The notes: generated from the letters alone by a model not told the origin. DNA of 64,000 bases from JAQBQB01 sp963757185 (GCA_963757185.1 CAVWQI010000002.1:434001-498000); one strand, 5' to 3'; positions 52,698 through 61,090 are shown, counted from the stretch's first letter. A program made the numbers and translations.

Positions 52698-54392
52698 ATG
52701 ATTGTCGTGCGACGTCTCGCCGCGGCCGCGCTCTTCGTCATCAGCGCCGGCGGTGCCGCGCGCGCCAACGGCCAGCGCCAGGCGCCGGCCCCGGCCGACC
52801 TCATTCTCGTCAACACAAAGATCTACACCGTCGACGATTCGCATCCGTTCGTCGACGCCATGGCGGTGCGCGGCGGCCGCGTGGCGTTCGTCGGCTCGAC
52901 GCGCGAAGCGCTTCTCCTGCGCGGACCGTCGACGCAGGTGTTGGATCTTGCCGGCCGAGTCGTGATCCCCGGTATGGTCGACGCGCACGCCCACCTGTTC
53001 GGGCTCGGCACCTTCCTGCGCGACATCGACCTCACGGACACCCGCTCGTACGACGCGATCGTCATCCGAGTCGCCGGACGCGTAAAGGAGCTTCCGGCCG
53101 GCCGCTGGGTGATCGGCCGCGGGTGGGATCAGAACAAGTGGGGCGACACCCGCTTCCCAACGCACGACGCGCTCTCCCGCGTCACGCCGAACAACCCGGT
53201 CGTGCTCACGCGAATCGACGGACACGCCGTCCTCGCCAACGCAGCGGCGATGAAGGCCGCCGGCGTGACCGCCGCGACGCGCGACCCGGCCGGCGGACGC
53301 ATCGAGCGGACCGCCGCCGGCGAGCCAACGGGCGTTTTCGTCGACAACGCGATGGCGCTGGTCGAGCGCGTGGTTCCGCCGCTCTCTCACGACGAGATGC
53401 GGTCCGCGGCGCTCGCGGCGATCACCGAGTCGAACCGTTGGGGGTTGACCGGGCTGCACGATCCGGGCGAGCCACGGGAAGTGCTCGACGTCTTCGAGGA
53501 GCTAGCCAAGGAAGGCAAGTTCAATCTCCGCGTCTACGGGATGATCTCCGACGACAGCGTCGCGATCGAGCACTACTTCCAGCGCGGGCCGCAGATCGGC
53601 CTCTACGACAACCACCTCTGGATCCGCGCCATCAAGCTCTACGCCGACGGCGCCCTCGGCTCCCGCGGTGCGGCTCTTCTCGATCCCTATGCCGACGACC
53701 CCAAGAACATCGGACTGCTGAAGTCCACGCCCGAGCATCTGCGGGATGTGTCCATCCGCGCGCTCCAACACGGATTTCAGGTCGCGACGCACGCCATCGG
53801 CGATCGCGGCAACCGCGTCGCGCTCGATGCCTATCAGGCGGCGTTGGAGAAGGTGCCGACCGTGGACCACCGTTTCCGGATCGAGCACGTCCAGGTGCTC
53901 GACCACGCCGACGTGCCGCGCTTCGCGCAGCTCGGCGTCATCCCGTCCATGCAGGCGGTGCATCAGACGAGCGACATGTACTGGGCGGCGACGCGCGTCG
54001 GCCCGTCGCACGTCCTCGGCGCCTACGCCTGGCGCTCCCTGCTCGAGACGGGCGTGATCATCCCCAACGGCAGCGACTTCCCGGTCGAGCGCGTGAACCC
54101 GCTGTACTCCTTCCACGCCGCCGTCTCGCGCCAGGACGAGCACGACTGGCCGCCGGGCGGGTGGTATCCGGAACAGCGGATGAGCCGCGACGAGGCCCTC
54201 AAGTCGATGACGATTTGGCCGGCCTACGCGGCGTTCCAGGAACAGCTCATGGGGTCGCTCACGCCGGGCAAATTGGCCGACTTCGACGTTCTCGACCGCG
54301 ACATTATGGTCGTGCCGGCGTCCGAAATACTCGGAACTCAAGTGCTCGCAACGTATATTGGAGGACGGGCGGTGTACGAACGCGGTCGGTAA
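52698..54392 (+). CDS. Exported amidohydrolase (YtcJ/Amidohydro_3 family)
   Basis: This 564-residue protein has a signal peptide (IVVRRLAAAALFVISAGGAA). The amidohydrolase 3 features are clear: VIPGMVDAHAHLFGLGTFL near 90-108 with the first metal His pair, TRIDGHAVLAN, RAIKLYADGALGSRGAAL with a Lys, THAIGDRGNRVALDAY, RIEHVQVLDH and GSDFPVERVNPL with the final Asp. The family hydrolyses amides or esters; substrates are seldom known. AAGG lies 10 nt upstream of the ATG. It is divergent from the M61 gene with 221 nt between starts. Confidence 0.92.
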   Translation: MIVVRRLAAAALFVISAGGAARANGQRQAPAPADLILVNTKIYTVDDSHPFVDAMAVRGGRVAFVGSTREALLLRGPSTQVLDLAGRVVIPGMVDAHAHLFGLGTFLRDIDLTDTRSYDAIVIRVAGRVKELPAGRWVIGRGWDQNKWGDTRFPTHDALSRVTPNNPVVLTRIDGHAVLANAAAMKAAGVTAATRDPAGGRIERTAAGEPTGVFVDNAMALVERVVPPLSHDEMRSAALAAITESNRWGLTGLHDPGEPREVLDVFEELAKEGKFNLRVYGMISDDSVAIEHYFQRGPQIGLYDNHLWIRAIKLYADGALGSRGAALLDPYADDPKNIGLLKSTPEHLRDVSIRALQHGFQVATHAIGDRGNRVALDAYQAALEKVPTVDHRFRIEHVQVLDHADVPRFAQLGVIPSMQAVHQTSDMYWAATRVGPSHVLGAYAWRSLLETGVIIPNGSDFPVERVNPLYSFHAAVSRQDEHDWPPGGWYPEQRMSRDEALKSMTIWPAYAAFQEQLMGSLTPGKLADFDVLDRDIMVVPASEILGTQVLATYIGGRAVYERGR

Positions 54393-54426
54393 GGTGCCAC
54401 CGCGGATTTGCGAGGGTGTGCGAGAC

Positions 54427-54882
54427 ATGGTTCCACCGATCGCCGAGCTCGGCCCGCCGGCCGAGGCGGTCAGCGAACGATTTGGCTGGTTGTCGCCGGA
54501 CAGGCTCACGCGCGTGCGCGCCGTGCTGCTTGGCCTGACGCTCTTTTTCGGTCTGGCCGTCTACGTCTTTCACACGATCGGCGTCGCGCACCTCGCGCAG
54601 GCGACGCTCGTCCGGAAGCTGCGCGGACTCGGCGTGCTGACGTGGTTGTACGCGCTCGTCCAGATGGTTGATTTACGGTTCTATAACAGCCGCTGGGCGC
54701 GGCGCCGCCGCGCCGCGGTGGGCATCCCCGACAGCCTGCAGGGTTGGCTCCTCGGCCAGATGCTGGCTTGGTTCGGGATCCTGTACTATGGTTTGACGGA
54801 AGACGTGCGCTGGTACGTTGCGGGGCTGGTCATCTTTGGCCTGAGCTTCTTCGCGTTTCCGATTCGCCGGCGCTCGATGTAG
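54427..54882 (+). CDS. Integral membrane protein of unknown function
   Basis: This 151-residue protein has three or four hydrophobic helices: VRAVLLGLTLFFGLAVYVFH, GLGVLTWLYALVQMVD, QGWLLGQMLAWFGILYYGL and WYVAGLVIFGLSFFAFPI. No family recognised; length and layout resemble small uncharacterised membrane proteins of this phylum. ATG 54427 has GAGGG about 10 nt upstream; GTG 54418 is also in frame but too near that site. The gene is 34 nt after the amidohydrolase and 35 nt before the M42 gene, suggesting a shared transcript. Confidence 0.72.
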   Translation: MVPPIAELGPPAEAVSERFGWLSPDRLTRVRAVLLGLTLFFGLAVYVFHTIGVAHLAQATLVRKLRGLGVLTWLYALVQMVDLRFYNSRWARRRRAAVGIPDSLQGWLLGQMLAWFGILYYGLTEDVRWYVAGLVIFGLSFFAFPIRRRSM

Positions 54883-54917
54883 GGCGCTCGAGCCCTCCGC
54901 CGCCCTTCCACCCCTAC

Positions 54918-55988
54918 ATGCTCAGCACGTCATCGCTCGCCTTTCTCAAGCGGCTGCTCGACACGCCCGCTCCTTCGGGCTTCGAGGGCCCCGCCGCGCG
55001 CGTCTGGCGCGAAGAGGCGGGCTCGTTCGCCGACAAAGTCACGAACGACGTCAGCGGCAACAGCATGGCTGAGGTGAACCCCAACGGGTCGCCGACCATT
55101 CTGCTCGACGGCCACATCGACGAGATCGGCGTCATCGTGCAGTACATCGACGACGACGGCTACGTGTACTTCTCGCCCATCGGCGGGTGGGACCCGCAGG
55201 TTCTCGTCGGCCAGCGAATCCGGTTTCTCGGCCGCGGCGGCGACGTGCTCGGCGTCGTGGGGCGGAAGCCGATCCACGTCATCAAGACGGCCGACCGCGA
55301 GCACGCGGCGAAGTTGACCGACCTGTGGATCGACATCGGCGCGTCGAGCCGCAACGAAGCCGAGGGGCGCTTGAGCGTCGGCGATCCCGGCGTGATCGAT
55401 TCGAAGACGGTCGACTTCCCGAACAACCGCATCGTCTCGCGCTCGATCGACGACCGCATCGGCGCGTTCGTCGCGCTCGAGGCGCTGCGGCGCTACGCGC
55501 AGCGGCCAGGCACGGCGCGCGTCGTCGCGGCCGCGACGACCCAGGAAGAGATCGCGTACCACGGCGGGGGCGCGCTGGTGTGCACCAACTGCGTGAACCC
55601 GCAGATGGCCATCGTCGTGGACGTCACCTTCGCCAGCGACCATCCAGGCATGGAGAAGAAGGAGGTCGGCGATCATCGCATCGGCGGCGGCCCCGTCATC
55701 TCCCGCGGCTCGATCATCTCGCCAGTCGTGTTCGATCTGCTGCGCTCGACCGCCGAGCGGCACCAGATCAAGTACACGGTGCACGCCGCGGGGCGCGAGA
55801 CGTCCACCAACGCCGACGCGATTCACATCGCGCGCGAGGGCGTCGCGACGGCGCTCGTGTCCGTACCGAACCGCTACATGCACTCGCCGAACGAGCTCGT
55901 GAGCCTCGAGGACGTGGACAAGACCGCGAGCCTCATCGCCGAGACGTGCCGTGAAGTGACGAGCAAGACGGACTTCTTGGCGCGCTGA
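54918..55988 (+). CDS. M42 family aminopeptidase/endoglucanase-like
   Basis: This 356-residue protein shows the M42 zinc site: GHIDEIGVIV near 64-73 (His, Asp), SRSIDDRIGAFVALEAL near 175-191 (bridging Asp), TTQEEIAYHGGGAL near 207-220 (catalytic Glu and metal Glu), VVDVTFASDHPG near 233-244, and YMHSPNELVSLEDVDKTASL near 318-337 (last His). The length matches cytosolic tetrahedral aminopeptidases. ATG 54918 fits the normal family start (LAFLKRLLDTPAPSGFE). It probably trims peptides in the cytoplasm. Confidence 0.93.
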   Translation: MLSTSSLAFLKRLLDTPAPSGFEGPAARVWREEAGSFADKVTNDVSGNSMAEVNPNGSPTILLDGHIDEIGVIVQYIDDDGYVYFSPIGGWDPQVLVGQRIRFLGRGGDVLGVVGRKPIHVIKTADREHAAKLTDLWIDIGASSRNEAEGRLSVGDPGVIDSKTVDFPNNRIVSRSIDDRIGAFVALEALRRYAQRPGTARVVAAATTQEEIAYHGGGALVCTNCVNPQMAIVVDVTFASDHPGMEKKEVGDHRIGGGPVISRGSIISPVVFDLLRSTAERHQIKYTVHAAGRETSTNADAIHIAREGVATALVSVPNRYMHSPNELVSLEDVDKTASLIAETCREVTSKTDFLAR

Positions 55989-56015
55989 CGCGCCGGCACA
56001 CGGAGCCGTCGCCGC

Positions 56016-56933
56016 GTGCACGTCTGGTCGAGCGCGAAGTACACGTTTCCCCTGCCGAGCGGGCATCGGTTTCCGATCGCCAAGTACGCGCTGCTGCGCC
56101 AGCGCGTGATCGACGAGCAAATCGTTCCCGCCGAACACGTCCACGATCCGCCTCCGGCGACGCGCGAAGACCTGCTGCTCGTCCACACGCCGGACTACGT
56201 GGATCGCTTCACGGCCGGCACGCTCGCGCGAGACGAGGAGCGGCGTCTCGGATTCCCCTGGTCGCCGGCTCTCGTCGAACGATCGTACCGCGCCGCCGGC
56301 GGGACGCTCGAGGCGGCGGTCCGCGCGCTCGACGACGGAATCGCCATGAACCTCGCCGGCGGCACGCACCACGCGTTTCCGTCGCACGGTGAAGGATTCT
56401 GCGTGTTCAACGACGTCGCTGTCGCCGTGTGCGCGCTCCAGCGCGACGCACGCATCGCGCGAGCCGCGATCATTGATCTCGACGTCCACCAGGGGAACGG
56501 AACGAACGAAGTGTTCGCGGGCGACGATCGCGTGTTCACGTTCAGCATGCACGGGCGAAAGAATTATCCGTTCCACAAGGTCGCCGGCTCGCTCGACGTC
56601 GAGCTGGACGACCATACCGGCGACGACGAATATCTCGAGCTGCTCGCCGACGCTCTGCCGCGCGCGCTCCATTCCGCGAGGCCGGATCTGGTCGTCTACC
56701 TTGCCGGCGCCGATCCATACGTCGGCGACCGACTGGGGCGCCTCGCGCTCACGTTTGGTGGGCTCGCTCGACGCGACACGTTCGTTCTGAGCCAGTGCCG
56801 CGAGGTCGGCCTCCCGGTCGTGGTCACGATCGCCGGCGGCTACGCGGAGCCGATCACGGACACGGTCGCGATCCACACGGCCACGGCGCGCATCGCGGCG
56901 TCGTTCTCGCGGTCCGCGGCTCAGCACGCGTAA
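56016..56933 (+). CDS. Histone deacetylase-family amidohydrolase (deacylase)
   Basis: This 305-residue arginase-fold deacetylase has GTHHAFPSHGEGFCVFNDVA near 117-136 with the charge-relay His pair, DLDVHQGNGTNEVF near 152-165 with metal Asp and His, FSMHGRKNYPF and GADPYVGDRLGRL near 232-244 with the second metal Asp. This is the class IV/AcuC-like bacterial HDAC pattern. It may deacetylate a small molecule such as an acetylpolyamine or acetyl-lysine on a protein. The GTG start at 56016 opens at VWSSAKYTFPLPSGH, normal for the family. Confidence 0.92.
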   Translation: MHVWSSAKYTFPLPSGHRFPIAKYALLRQRVIDEQIVPAEHVHDPPPATREDLLLVHTPDYVDRFTAGTLARDEERRLGFPWSPALVERSYRAAGGTLEAAVRALDDGIAMNLAGGTHHAFPSHGEGFCVFNDVAVAVCALQRDARIARAAIIDLDVHQGNGTNEVFAGDDRVFTFSMHGRKNYPFHKVAGSLDVELDDHTGDDEYLELLADALPRALHSARPDLVVYLAGADPYVGDRLGRLALTFGGLARRDTFVLSQCREVGLPVVVTIAGGYAEPITDTVAIHTATARIAASFSRSAAQHA

Positions 56934-56947
56934 CCCGGGAACGACGC

Positions 56948-57838
56948 ATGGCTCCGATTCCGCCGCCGCGAGTCTCCGGTTTCACGAGCACGACGCCCGC
57001 GCCGCTCTACTGGGCGGAGTACGGCCCGCCGGGCGCGACCCCGCTTCTCGTTCTGCACGGCGGTCCCGGCGCGAATCACGACTATCTCCTGCCGCAACTG
57101 CTCGCCCTCGCCGACGAATATCGACTGATCTTCTACGACCAGCGGGGCGGCGGCCGGTCGAAGACCGCGGACCGGAGCGCCATCACCTGGCAGACGCACG
57201 TCTCGGATCTCGACGCCGTCATTCGGGAGCTCTCGCTCGATCCGGCGACGCTCGTCGGCTACTCGTGGGGCGGCCTCCTCGCCATGCTCTTCGCCATCGA
57301 GTCGGCGGCCGGGCGAACCGCGAGCCACATCGCGAGGCTGGTGCTCCTCGACCCGGCTCCCGTCAACCGAGAGTACCGCCGCCAGTTCGAGGCCGAGTTC
57401 GCGCGCCGTCAGAACAGCGAGACCGTGACGAAGCTTCGCGCAGATCTGGCGGCGAGCGGGCTTCGCGAATCCGATCCGGACGCGTTTCGCCAGCGCTCAT
57501 TCGAGCTGAGCGTGGCCGGCTACTTCGCCGATCCATCGGCCGCGCACGACCTCACGCCATTCCGCGTGATGGCTCGGATTCAGGATTCGGTTTGGGAGAG
57601 CCTGGGCGACTACGACCTCACTCTCCCGGGCCAGTTGGATTCGGTGACCATACCGGCGCTGGTCGTCCACGGTCGACAAGACCCTATTCCTCTCGAGTCG
57701 TCCGAGGCCGTCGCGCGCGCGCTGCGCGCCCCCCTGGTCAGCATCGACGGCGCGGGGCACGTTCCATATGTTGAACGACCCGCCGAAATGTTCGCCGCGA
57801 TTCGATCCTTCCTGTCTTCCGCGGCTACTCCGACCTGA
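56948..57838 (+). CDS. Alpha/beta hydrolase, proline iminopeptidase-like
   Basis: This 296-residue hydrolase has the oxyanion HGGPG near 34-38, FYDQRGGGRS near 60-69, the nucleophile Ser in VGYSWGGLLAML near 97-108, the acid Asp in VHGRQDPIPLES, and the base His in GAGHVPYVERP near 275-285. The HGGPG and DQRG motifs place it in the proline iminopeptidase/S33 group. ATG 56948 follows GGGAACGACGC. It lies 14 nt after the deacylase gene and may be co-transcribed. Confidence 0.9.
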   Translation: MAPIPPPRVSGFTSTTPAPLYWAEYGPPGATPLLVLHGGPGANHDYLLPQLLALADEYRLIFYDQRGGGRSKTADRSAITWQTHVSDLDAVIRELSLDPATLVGYSWGGLLAMLFAIESAAGRTASHIARLVLLDPAPVNREYRRQFEAEFARRQNSETVTKLRADLAASGLRESDPDAFRQRSFELSVAGYFADPSAAHDLTPFRVMARIQDSVWESLGDYDLTLPGQLDSVTIPALVVHGRQDPIPLESSEAVARALRAPLVSIDGAGHVPYVERPAEMFAAIRSFLSSAATPT

Positions 57839-57865
57839 TCCCTCGAGCCCTACCTCTCACTTCGC

Positions 57866-58318
57866 ATGCCGAGCGATCCGAACAACCAACCGTTCATCGG
57901 AACGATCGAGACGTCGGGGCGCCGGTACCAGGTGACGTGCCGCGTCGGCTTCGACGGCGTGGAGTACGTCGGCCGGCTGTGGTTCGCGGAAGAGGATTGG
58001 GAGGACGCCGGTCTCCCCGATCGAGGAGCGATTCCAGGAAAGAGCCGCGAGGACGTGCTCTCGCAGGCGCGCGAGTTTTCGCAGGAGGACCTCGTGCTGC
58101 GCTATCGGCGCGCGCTTTCCGACAAGCGGCGCTACCTCAAGCTCCGCCGCGACACCGACGAGATCCTGACGAAGATCCGCTATCTCAACCAGATCGCGAC
58201 GTCGGTGCGCAACGGGCTGCTCGACGAGGAAGGCGCGAATCAGGAGATCGATCTGACCGAGCACCAGCTGCACGAGTGCATCCAGCGCCTGCGCGACGAC
58301 GCGGGGTTGGAAGGCTGA
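57866..58318 (+). CDS. Cytoplasmic protein of unknown function
   Basis: This 150-residue acidic protein has no signal or membrane segment. The N-terminal half is beta-rich (GTIETSGRRYQVTCRVGFDG) and the C-terminal half is helical with heptad-like character (LVLRYRRALSDKRRYLKLRR, then ATSVRNGLLDEEGANQEIDL). I do not recognise a family. It lies 5 nt before the endonuclease III gene, so the two are almost certainly co-transcribed; the pairing is the only functional clue. Confidence 0.72.
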   Translation: MPSDPNNQPFIGTIETSGRRYQVTCRVGFDGVEYVGRLWFAEEDWEDAGLPDRGAIPGKSREDVLSQAREFSQEDLVLRYRRALSDKRRYLKLRRDTDEILTKIRYLNQIATSVRNGLLDEEGANQEIDLTEHQLHECIQRLRDDAGLEG

Positions 58319-58323
58319 GCCGG

Positions 58324-58995
58324 ATGCCCGCCGCAGCCAAACGCCGCCGCGCGCGAAGTGCGACGCCGCTCCCCCAGCGGGCGCGCGAGATCTACGCCCG
58401 CCTCGTCGAGCACTATCCCGACGCGCATTGCGCGCTCGACTTCAAGTCGCCGTTCCAGCTGCTGATCGCCACGATCCTGAGCGCGCAGTGCACCGACAAG
58501 CGGGTGAACATGGTCACCCCCGCCCTGTTCAAGCGCTACCGCACGCCGGCCGCGCTCGCCGTCGCCAAGCCGGAGGACCTCGAGGAGATCATCAAGTCCA
58601 CCGGCTTTTTCAGGAACAAGACCAAGAGCCTGCTCGGAATGGCGAACGCGGTGGCGGAGCGGCATGGCGGCAAGATTCCGGACACGATGGACGAGCTGGT
58701 GAAACTGCCAGGCGTGGGACGAAAGACGGCGAACGTCGTCCTCGGGAATGCGTACGACAAGAACGAAGGCGTCGTCGTCGACACGCACGTCGGACGCGTC
58801 AGCAAACGGCTGGGTCTCACGCGCCAGACCGACCCGGTGAAGGTCGAGCAGGACCTGATGAAGCTCTTCCCGAACGACAGCTGGACGATGCTGTCCCACC
58901 TCCTGATCGAGCACGGCCGCCGCATCTGCGAGGCGCGTCGCCCAAAGTGCGAGTCCTGCTTCCTCTCCGACATCTGCCCATCCTCGACCGTCTAG
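58324..58995 (+). CDS. nth: Endonuclease III
   Basis: This 223-residue DNA glycosylase/AP lyase has FQLLIATILSAQCTDKRVNM near 42-61, the HhH with catalytic Lys in LPGVGRKTANVVLGNAY near 127-143, the catalytic Asp in GVVVDTHVGRVSKRLGL, and the C-terminal [4Fe-4S] cluster with Cys spacing 6-2-5 in CEARRPKCESCFLSDIC. The first 15 residues are an Arg/Ala-rich extension. It excises oxidised pyrimidines in base-excision repair. ATG 58324 is preceded by only 5 nt of spacer. Confidence 0.96.
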   Translation: MPAAAKRRRARSATPLPQRAREIYARLVEHYPDAHCALDFKSPFQLLIATILSAQCTDKRVNMVTPALFKRYRTPAALAVAKPEDLEEIIKSTGFFRNKTKSLLGMANAVAERHGGKIPDTMDELVKLPGVGRKTANVVLGNAYDKNEGVVVDTHVGRVSKRLGLTRQTDPVKVEQDLMKLFPNDSWTMLSHLLIEHGRRICEARRPKCESCFLSDICPSSTV

Positions 58996-59011
58996 GAATT
59001 CGAACTCTCAC

Positions 59012-59503
59012 ATGACGCTAGGGTCCTTGCTCCTGCTGGGCGCCGCCGCCGGCGCTCTCGCCGCCTGCTCGTCCGCGCCGCCGCCGGAAGCCGACATCAA
59101 GCCGCAGGTCCTCACGGACGCCGGTCCTCCGGGCGCGTTGCCGGTGGCGGCGGGCGACTGCGCCGAGGCGCTCCGCCGCGCCGTTGAAAAGCCCGACCTC
59201 GTCGTCGATCAACTGCCCGTTCTCGTCACGGCGAAGCCCAAGCCTTTGCAAAACCCGCCGCGCAGCGCACTCCGCAAGGACGGGAGCGCCGAGGTGAAGA
59301 TCGACGTCGTCGTCGACACGCTCGGCAAAGCGGACTTGAAAACGTTCAAGATCGTCGCCACGTCGAGCCCGTGGCTCGCCACGAACGTGAAGAGCGTCAT
59401 CGGCAAGTGGACGTTCTCACCGGCGCAGCTCGCCGGTTGCAAAGTGCCGCGCGTCTACCATTTTTACGCGGCGGCGCCGCCACGCGCGAAATCCGGGGAC
59501 TGA
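59012..59503 (+). CDS. Lipoprotein with TonB C-terminal-like domain
   Basis: This 163-residue protein has a lipobox (LGAAAGALAACSS, Cys at about 19). The C-terminal 90 residues (GSAEVKIDVVVDTLGKADLK, then VIGKWTFSPAQLAGCKVPRV) match the periplasmic C-terminal domain of TonB-like energy transducers, but there is no inner-membrane anchor or Pro-rich spanner, so it is not a working TonB. Similar small proteins are common in Gemmatimonadota. It probably has a structural or binding role at the envelope. Confidence 0.8.
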   Translation: MTLGSLLLLGAAAGALAACSSAPPPEADIKPQVLTDAGPPGALPVAAGDCAEALRRAVEKPDLVVDQLPVLVTAKPKPLQNPPRSALRKDGSAEVKIDVVVDTLGKADLKTFKIVATSSPWLATNVKSVIGKWTFSPAQLAGCKVPRVYHFYAAAPPRAKSGD

Positions 59504-59516
59504 CTAGCTTCCACCC

Positions 59517-59978
59517 ATGTCGAAAACAGCAACTTTCGAGACCAACAAGGGCAAGATCGTCGCCGACCTGTTCGACAAGGAAGCGCCGATCACCGTCGCC
59601 AATTTCGAGAAGCTCGCCAACAGCGGCTTCTACGACGGCGTGAAGTTTCATCGCGTGATCGCCGACTTCGTCGTCCAGGGCGGCGACCCGCTTTCACGCG
59701 ACCTGCCGGCGGGCGACCGCAAGATCGGAACGGGCGGACCGGGCTACCACATCAAGTGCGAGACCGCCGGCAATCCGCACAAGCACGAAGTCGGCGCGCT
59801 GTCGATGGCGCACGCCGGCAAGGACACCGGCGGCAGCCAGTTCTTCATGGTGCTCAGCGAAGACAACACGCGTCACCTGAACGGCGTGCACACCGTGTTC
59901 GGCAAGATCTCCGGCGGTCTCGACGTGATGAAGCAGCTGAAGCAGAACGACGTCATGAACTCCGTGCGCGTCGCCTAA
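59517..59978 (+). CDS. Peptidyl-prolyl cis-trans isomerase, cyclophilin type
   Basis: This 153-residue cyclophilin has FYDGVKFHRVIADFVVQGGD near 38-57 with the catalytic Arg, SMAHAGKDTGGSQFFMVLSE near 95-114, and HLNGVHTVFGKISGGLDVM near 120-138. There is no signal peptide, so it acts in the cytoplasm as a protein-folding catalyst. The length is that of the minimal bacterial form. It lies 13 nt after the TonB-like lipoprotein gene. Confidence 0.95.
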   Translation: MSKTATFETNKGKIVADLFDKEAPITVANFEKLANSGFYDGVKFHRVIADFVVQGGDPLSRDLPAGDRKIGTGGPGYHIKCETAGNPHKHEVGALSMAHAGKDTGGSQFFMVLSEDNTRHLNGVHTVFGKISGGLDVMKQLKQNDVMNSVRVA

Positions 59979-60000
59979 AGGCCGCGCCTTCTAGACCGCC

Positions 60001-60180
60001 ATGGCAAACGACCACACCGACCACTCGCACGACGCGCCCACGTTCGGCGCCGACACCCGCGCCGCGTTCCTCGGCCTCATCATCGGCGCGATCGTCCTCT
60101 TCGGCATCGTTCGCACGATCATCGCCCTGACGAACGCGAAGTACGCCCGCGAGGCCCCCGCGGCGGAAGCGACGAAATAG
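60001..60180 (+). CDS. Small single-pass membrane protein
   Basis: This 59-residue protein begins MANDHTDHSHDAPTFGAD, a short His/Asp-rich tail, followed by one hydrophobic helix (AFLGLIIGAIVLFGIVRTII) and an Ala/Glu-rich tail. It is too short for confident family assignment but is preceded by a plausible spacing from the cyclophilin (22 nt) and keeps the local codon use. Its stop codon (60178-60180) is followed immediately by the octamer array. Confidence 0.65.
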   Translation: MANDHTDHSHDAPTFGADTRAAFLGLIIGAIVLFGIVRTIIALTNAKYAREAPAAEATK

Positions 60181-60212
60181 CGGTGGACCGGTGGACCGGT
60201 GGACCGGTCTAC
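60181..60212 (+). repeat. Octamer array, CGGTGGAC orientation
   Basis: Three exact CGGTGGAC units (60181-60188, 60189-60196, 60197-60204) and one variant, CGGTCTAC (60205-60212), fill the whole spacer between the small membrane gene and the convergent ATPase gene. The last unit contains the ATPase stop codon (CTA on the plus strand, 60209-60211). Confidence 0.95.
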
Positions 60213-61018
60213 AGGTGTCTGAGAAACCGCTCCGGCGCGTTCAGGAAATCGCGCGTGATCACGACGTGATCCAACTCCTCGAACGGCACCGCTTCCACAG
60301 GCGTCCGGTCGAACGAGTAGATGAGAGCACCGGGGAAGCCGAGCAGGATTGGTGAATGCGTCGCGATGATGAACTGCGAGTCCTGCGCGATCATGTCGCT
60401 GATCATCGCGATCAGGGCCAATTGGCTTTGCGGAGAGAGGGGCGCTTCGGGCTCGTCGAGCAGATAGAGCCCGCCGGGGACGAAGCGCGACTGGAAGAGC
60501 TTGAGGAAGCTTTGGCCGTGTGAGTTGGCGTCCAGGTTGACGCCATAGCGCCGCTCCATGTCGGCGAGCGACGACCGCACCGGTCCCTTGGCGAGGCTTT
60601 TGGCCTTGTCCGACCGTTCCGCGAATGCGACGTCGATCTCGTCCAACCGGGCCAGCAACTCCGTCCGTTCGCGCGACAGTGCCTTGGTGAAGCCGAAGAA
60701 ATCTTCGGCGCGCAGAAAAAACCCGCGGAACGCCCGCCGGGCCCACGTCAGCTTGAGCGACTTGCCCAGAAGGCGCTGAGCCGAGAGCGTCTCGTCTCTG
60801 TCCACGGCCATGCTCCCCACCGCCGGCAAGCCGGCCGCGACCGCGATTCCCTCCAGGAGGGTGGACTTCCCCGACCCGTTCTCGCCCACCAGGAACGTCA
60901 CCGCCCGGTCCACGCGAAGGACGGGTAGAGTGCGGATCACGGGAACGGTGTAAGGAAAACGGTCCGCGGCGGCCGGAGGAATCTTCCGTAGCTCGATGGA
61001 GCGGAGGTGGGGGTCCAT
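60209..61018 (-). CDS. Lone AAA family ATPase
   Basis: This 269-residue ABC-type or SMC-like ATPase has Walker A GENGSGKSTLL near 45-55, Walker B GLYLLDEPEAPLSP near 183-196, and a switch His in QFIIATHSPILL near 214-225. There is no membrane domain, and no partner gene nearby. Its size fits the small cytosolic AAA_21/AAA_23 ATPases found alone in many bacteria, some of which act in defence or DNA maintenance; no such role is shown here. Both flanks are octamer arrays in inverted orientation. The arm upstream also carries its likely promoter. Confidence 0.9.
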   Translation of the reverse strand: MDPHLRSIELRKIPPAAADRFPYTVPVIRTLPVLRVDRAVTFLVGENGSGKSTLLEGIAVAAGLPAVGSMAVDRDETLSAQRLLGKSLKLTWARRAFRGFFLRAEDFFGFTKALSRERTELLARLDEIDVAFAERSDKAKSLAKGPVRSSLADMERRYGVNLDANSHGQSFLKLFQSRFVPGGLYLLDEPEAPLSPQSQLALIAMISDMIAQDSQFIIATHSPILLGFPGALIYSFDRTPVEAVPFEELDHVVITRDFLNAPERFLRHL

Positions 61019-61033
61019 CCGCGGATTCTACCG

Positions 61034-61090
61034 GTCTACCGGTCTGGTTATTATACCGGTCCACCGGTCCACCGGTCCACCGGTCCACCC
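61034..61090 (+). repeat. Octamer array, GTCCACCG orientation, split by an AT-rich insert
   Basis: GTCTACCG (61034-61041) is followed by a 17-nt interruption that includes ATTATA (61050-61055), then GTCCACCG three times (61059-61082) and GTCCACCC (61083-61090). These are reverse complements of the units at 60181-60212. The array fills most of the space between the divergent ATPase and HD-hydrolase genes. Confidence 0.95.
61050..61079 (-). promoter_or_regulatory. Candidate promoter for the ATPase built in the octamer array
   Basis: On the minus strand, TATAAT (61055 to 61050) is a perfect -10 hexamer 31 nt before the ATG. An 18-nt spacer leads to TGGACC (61079 to 61074), contributed by an octamer unit and matching TTGACA at four of six positions. 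The 8-bp repeat offers the same hexamer at other spacings. Confidence 0.5.

Noticed and set aside
60181..61090. Octamer arrays as a CRISPR array
   Set aside because: Units are 8 bp with no spacers and are inverted around a gene, unlike CRISPR repeats.
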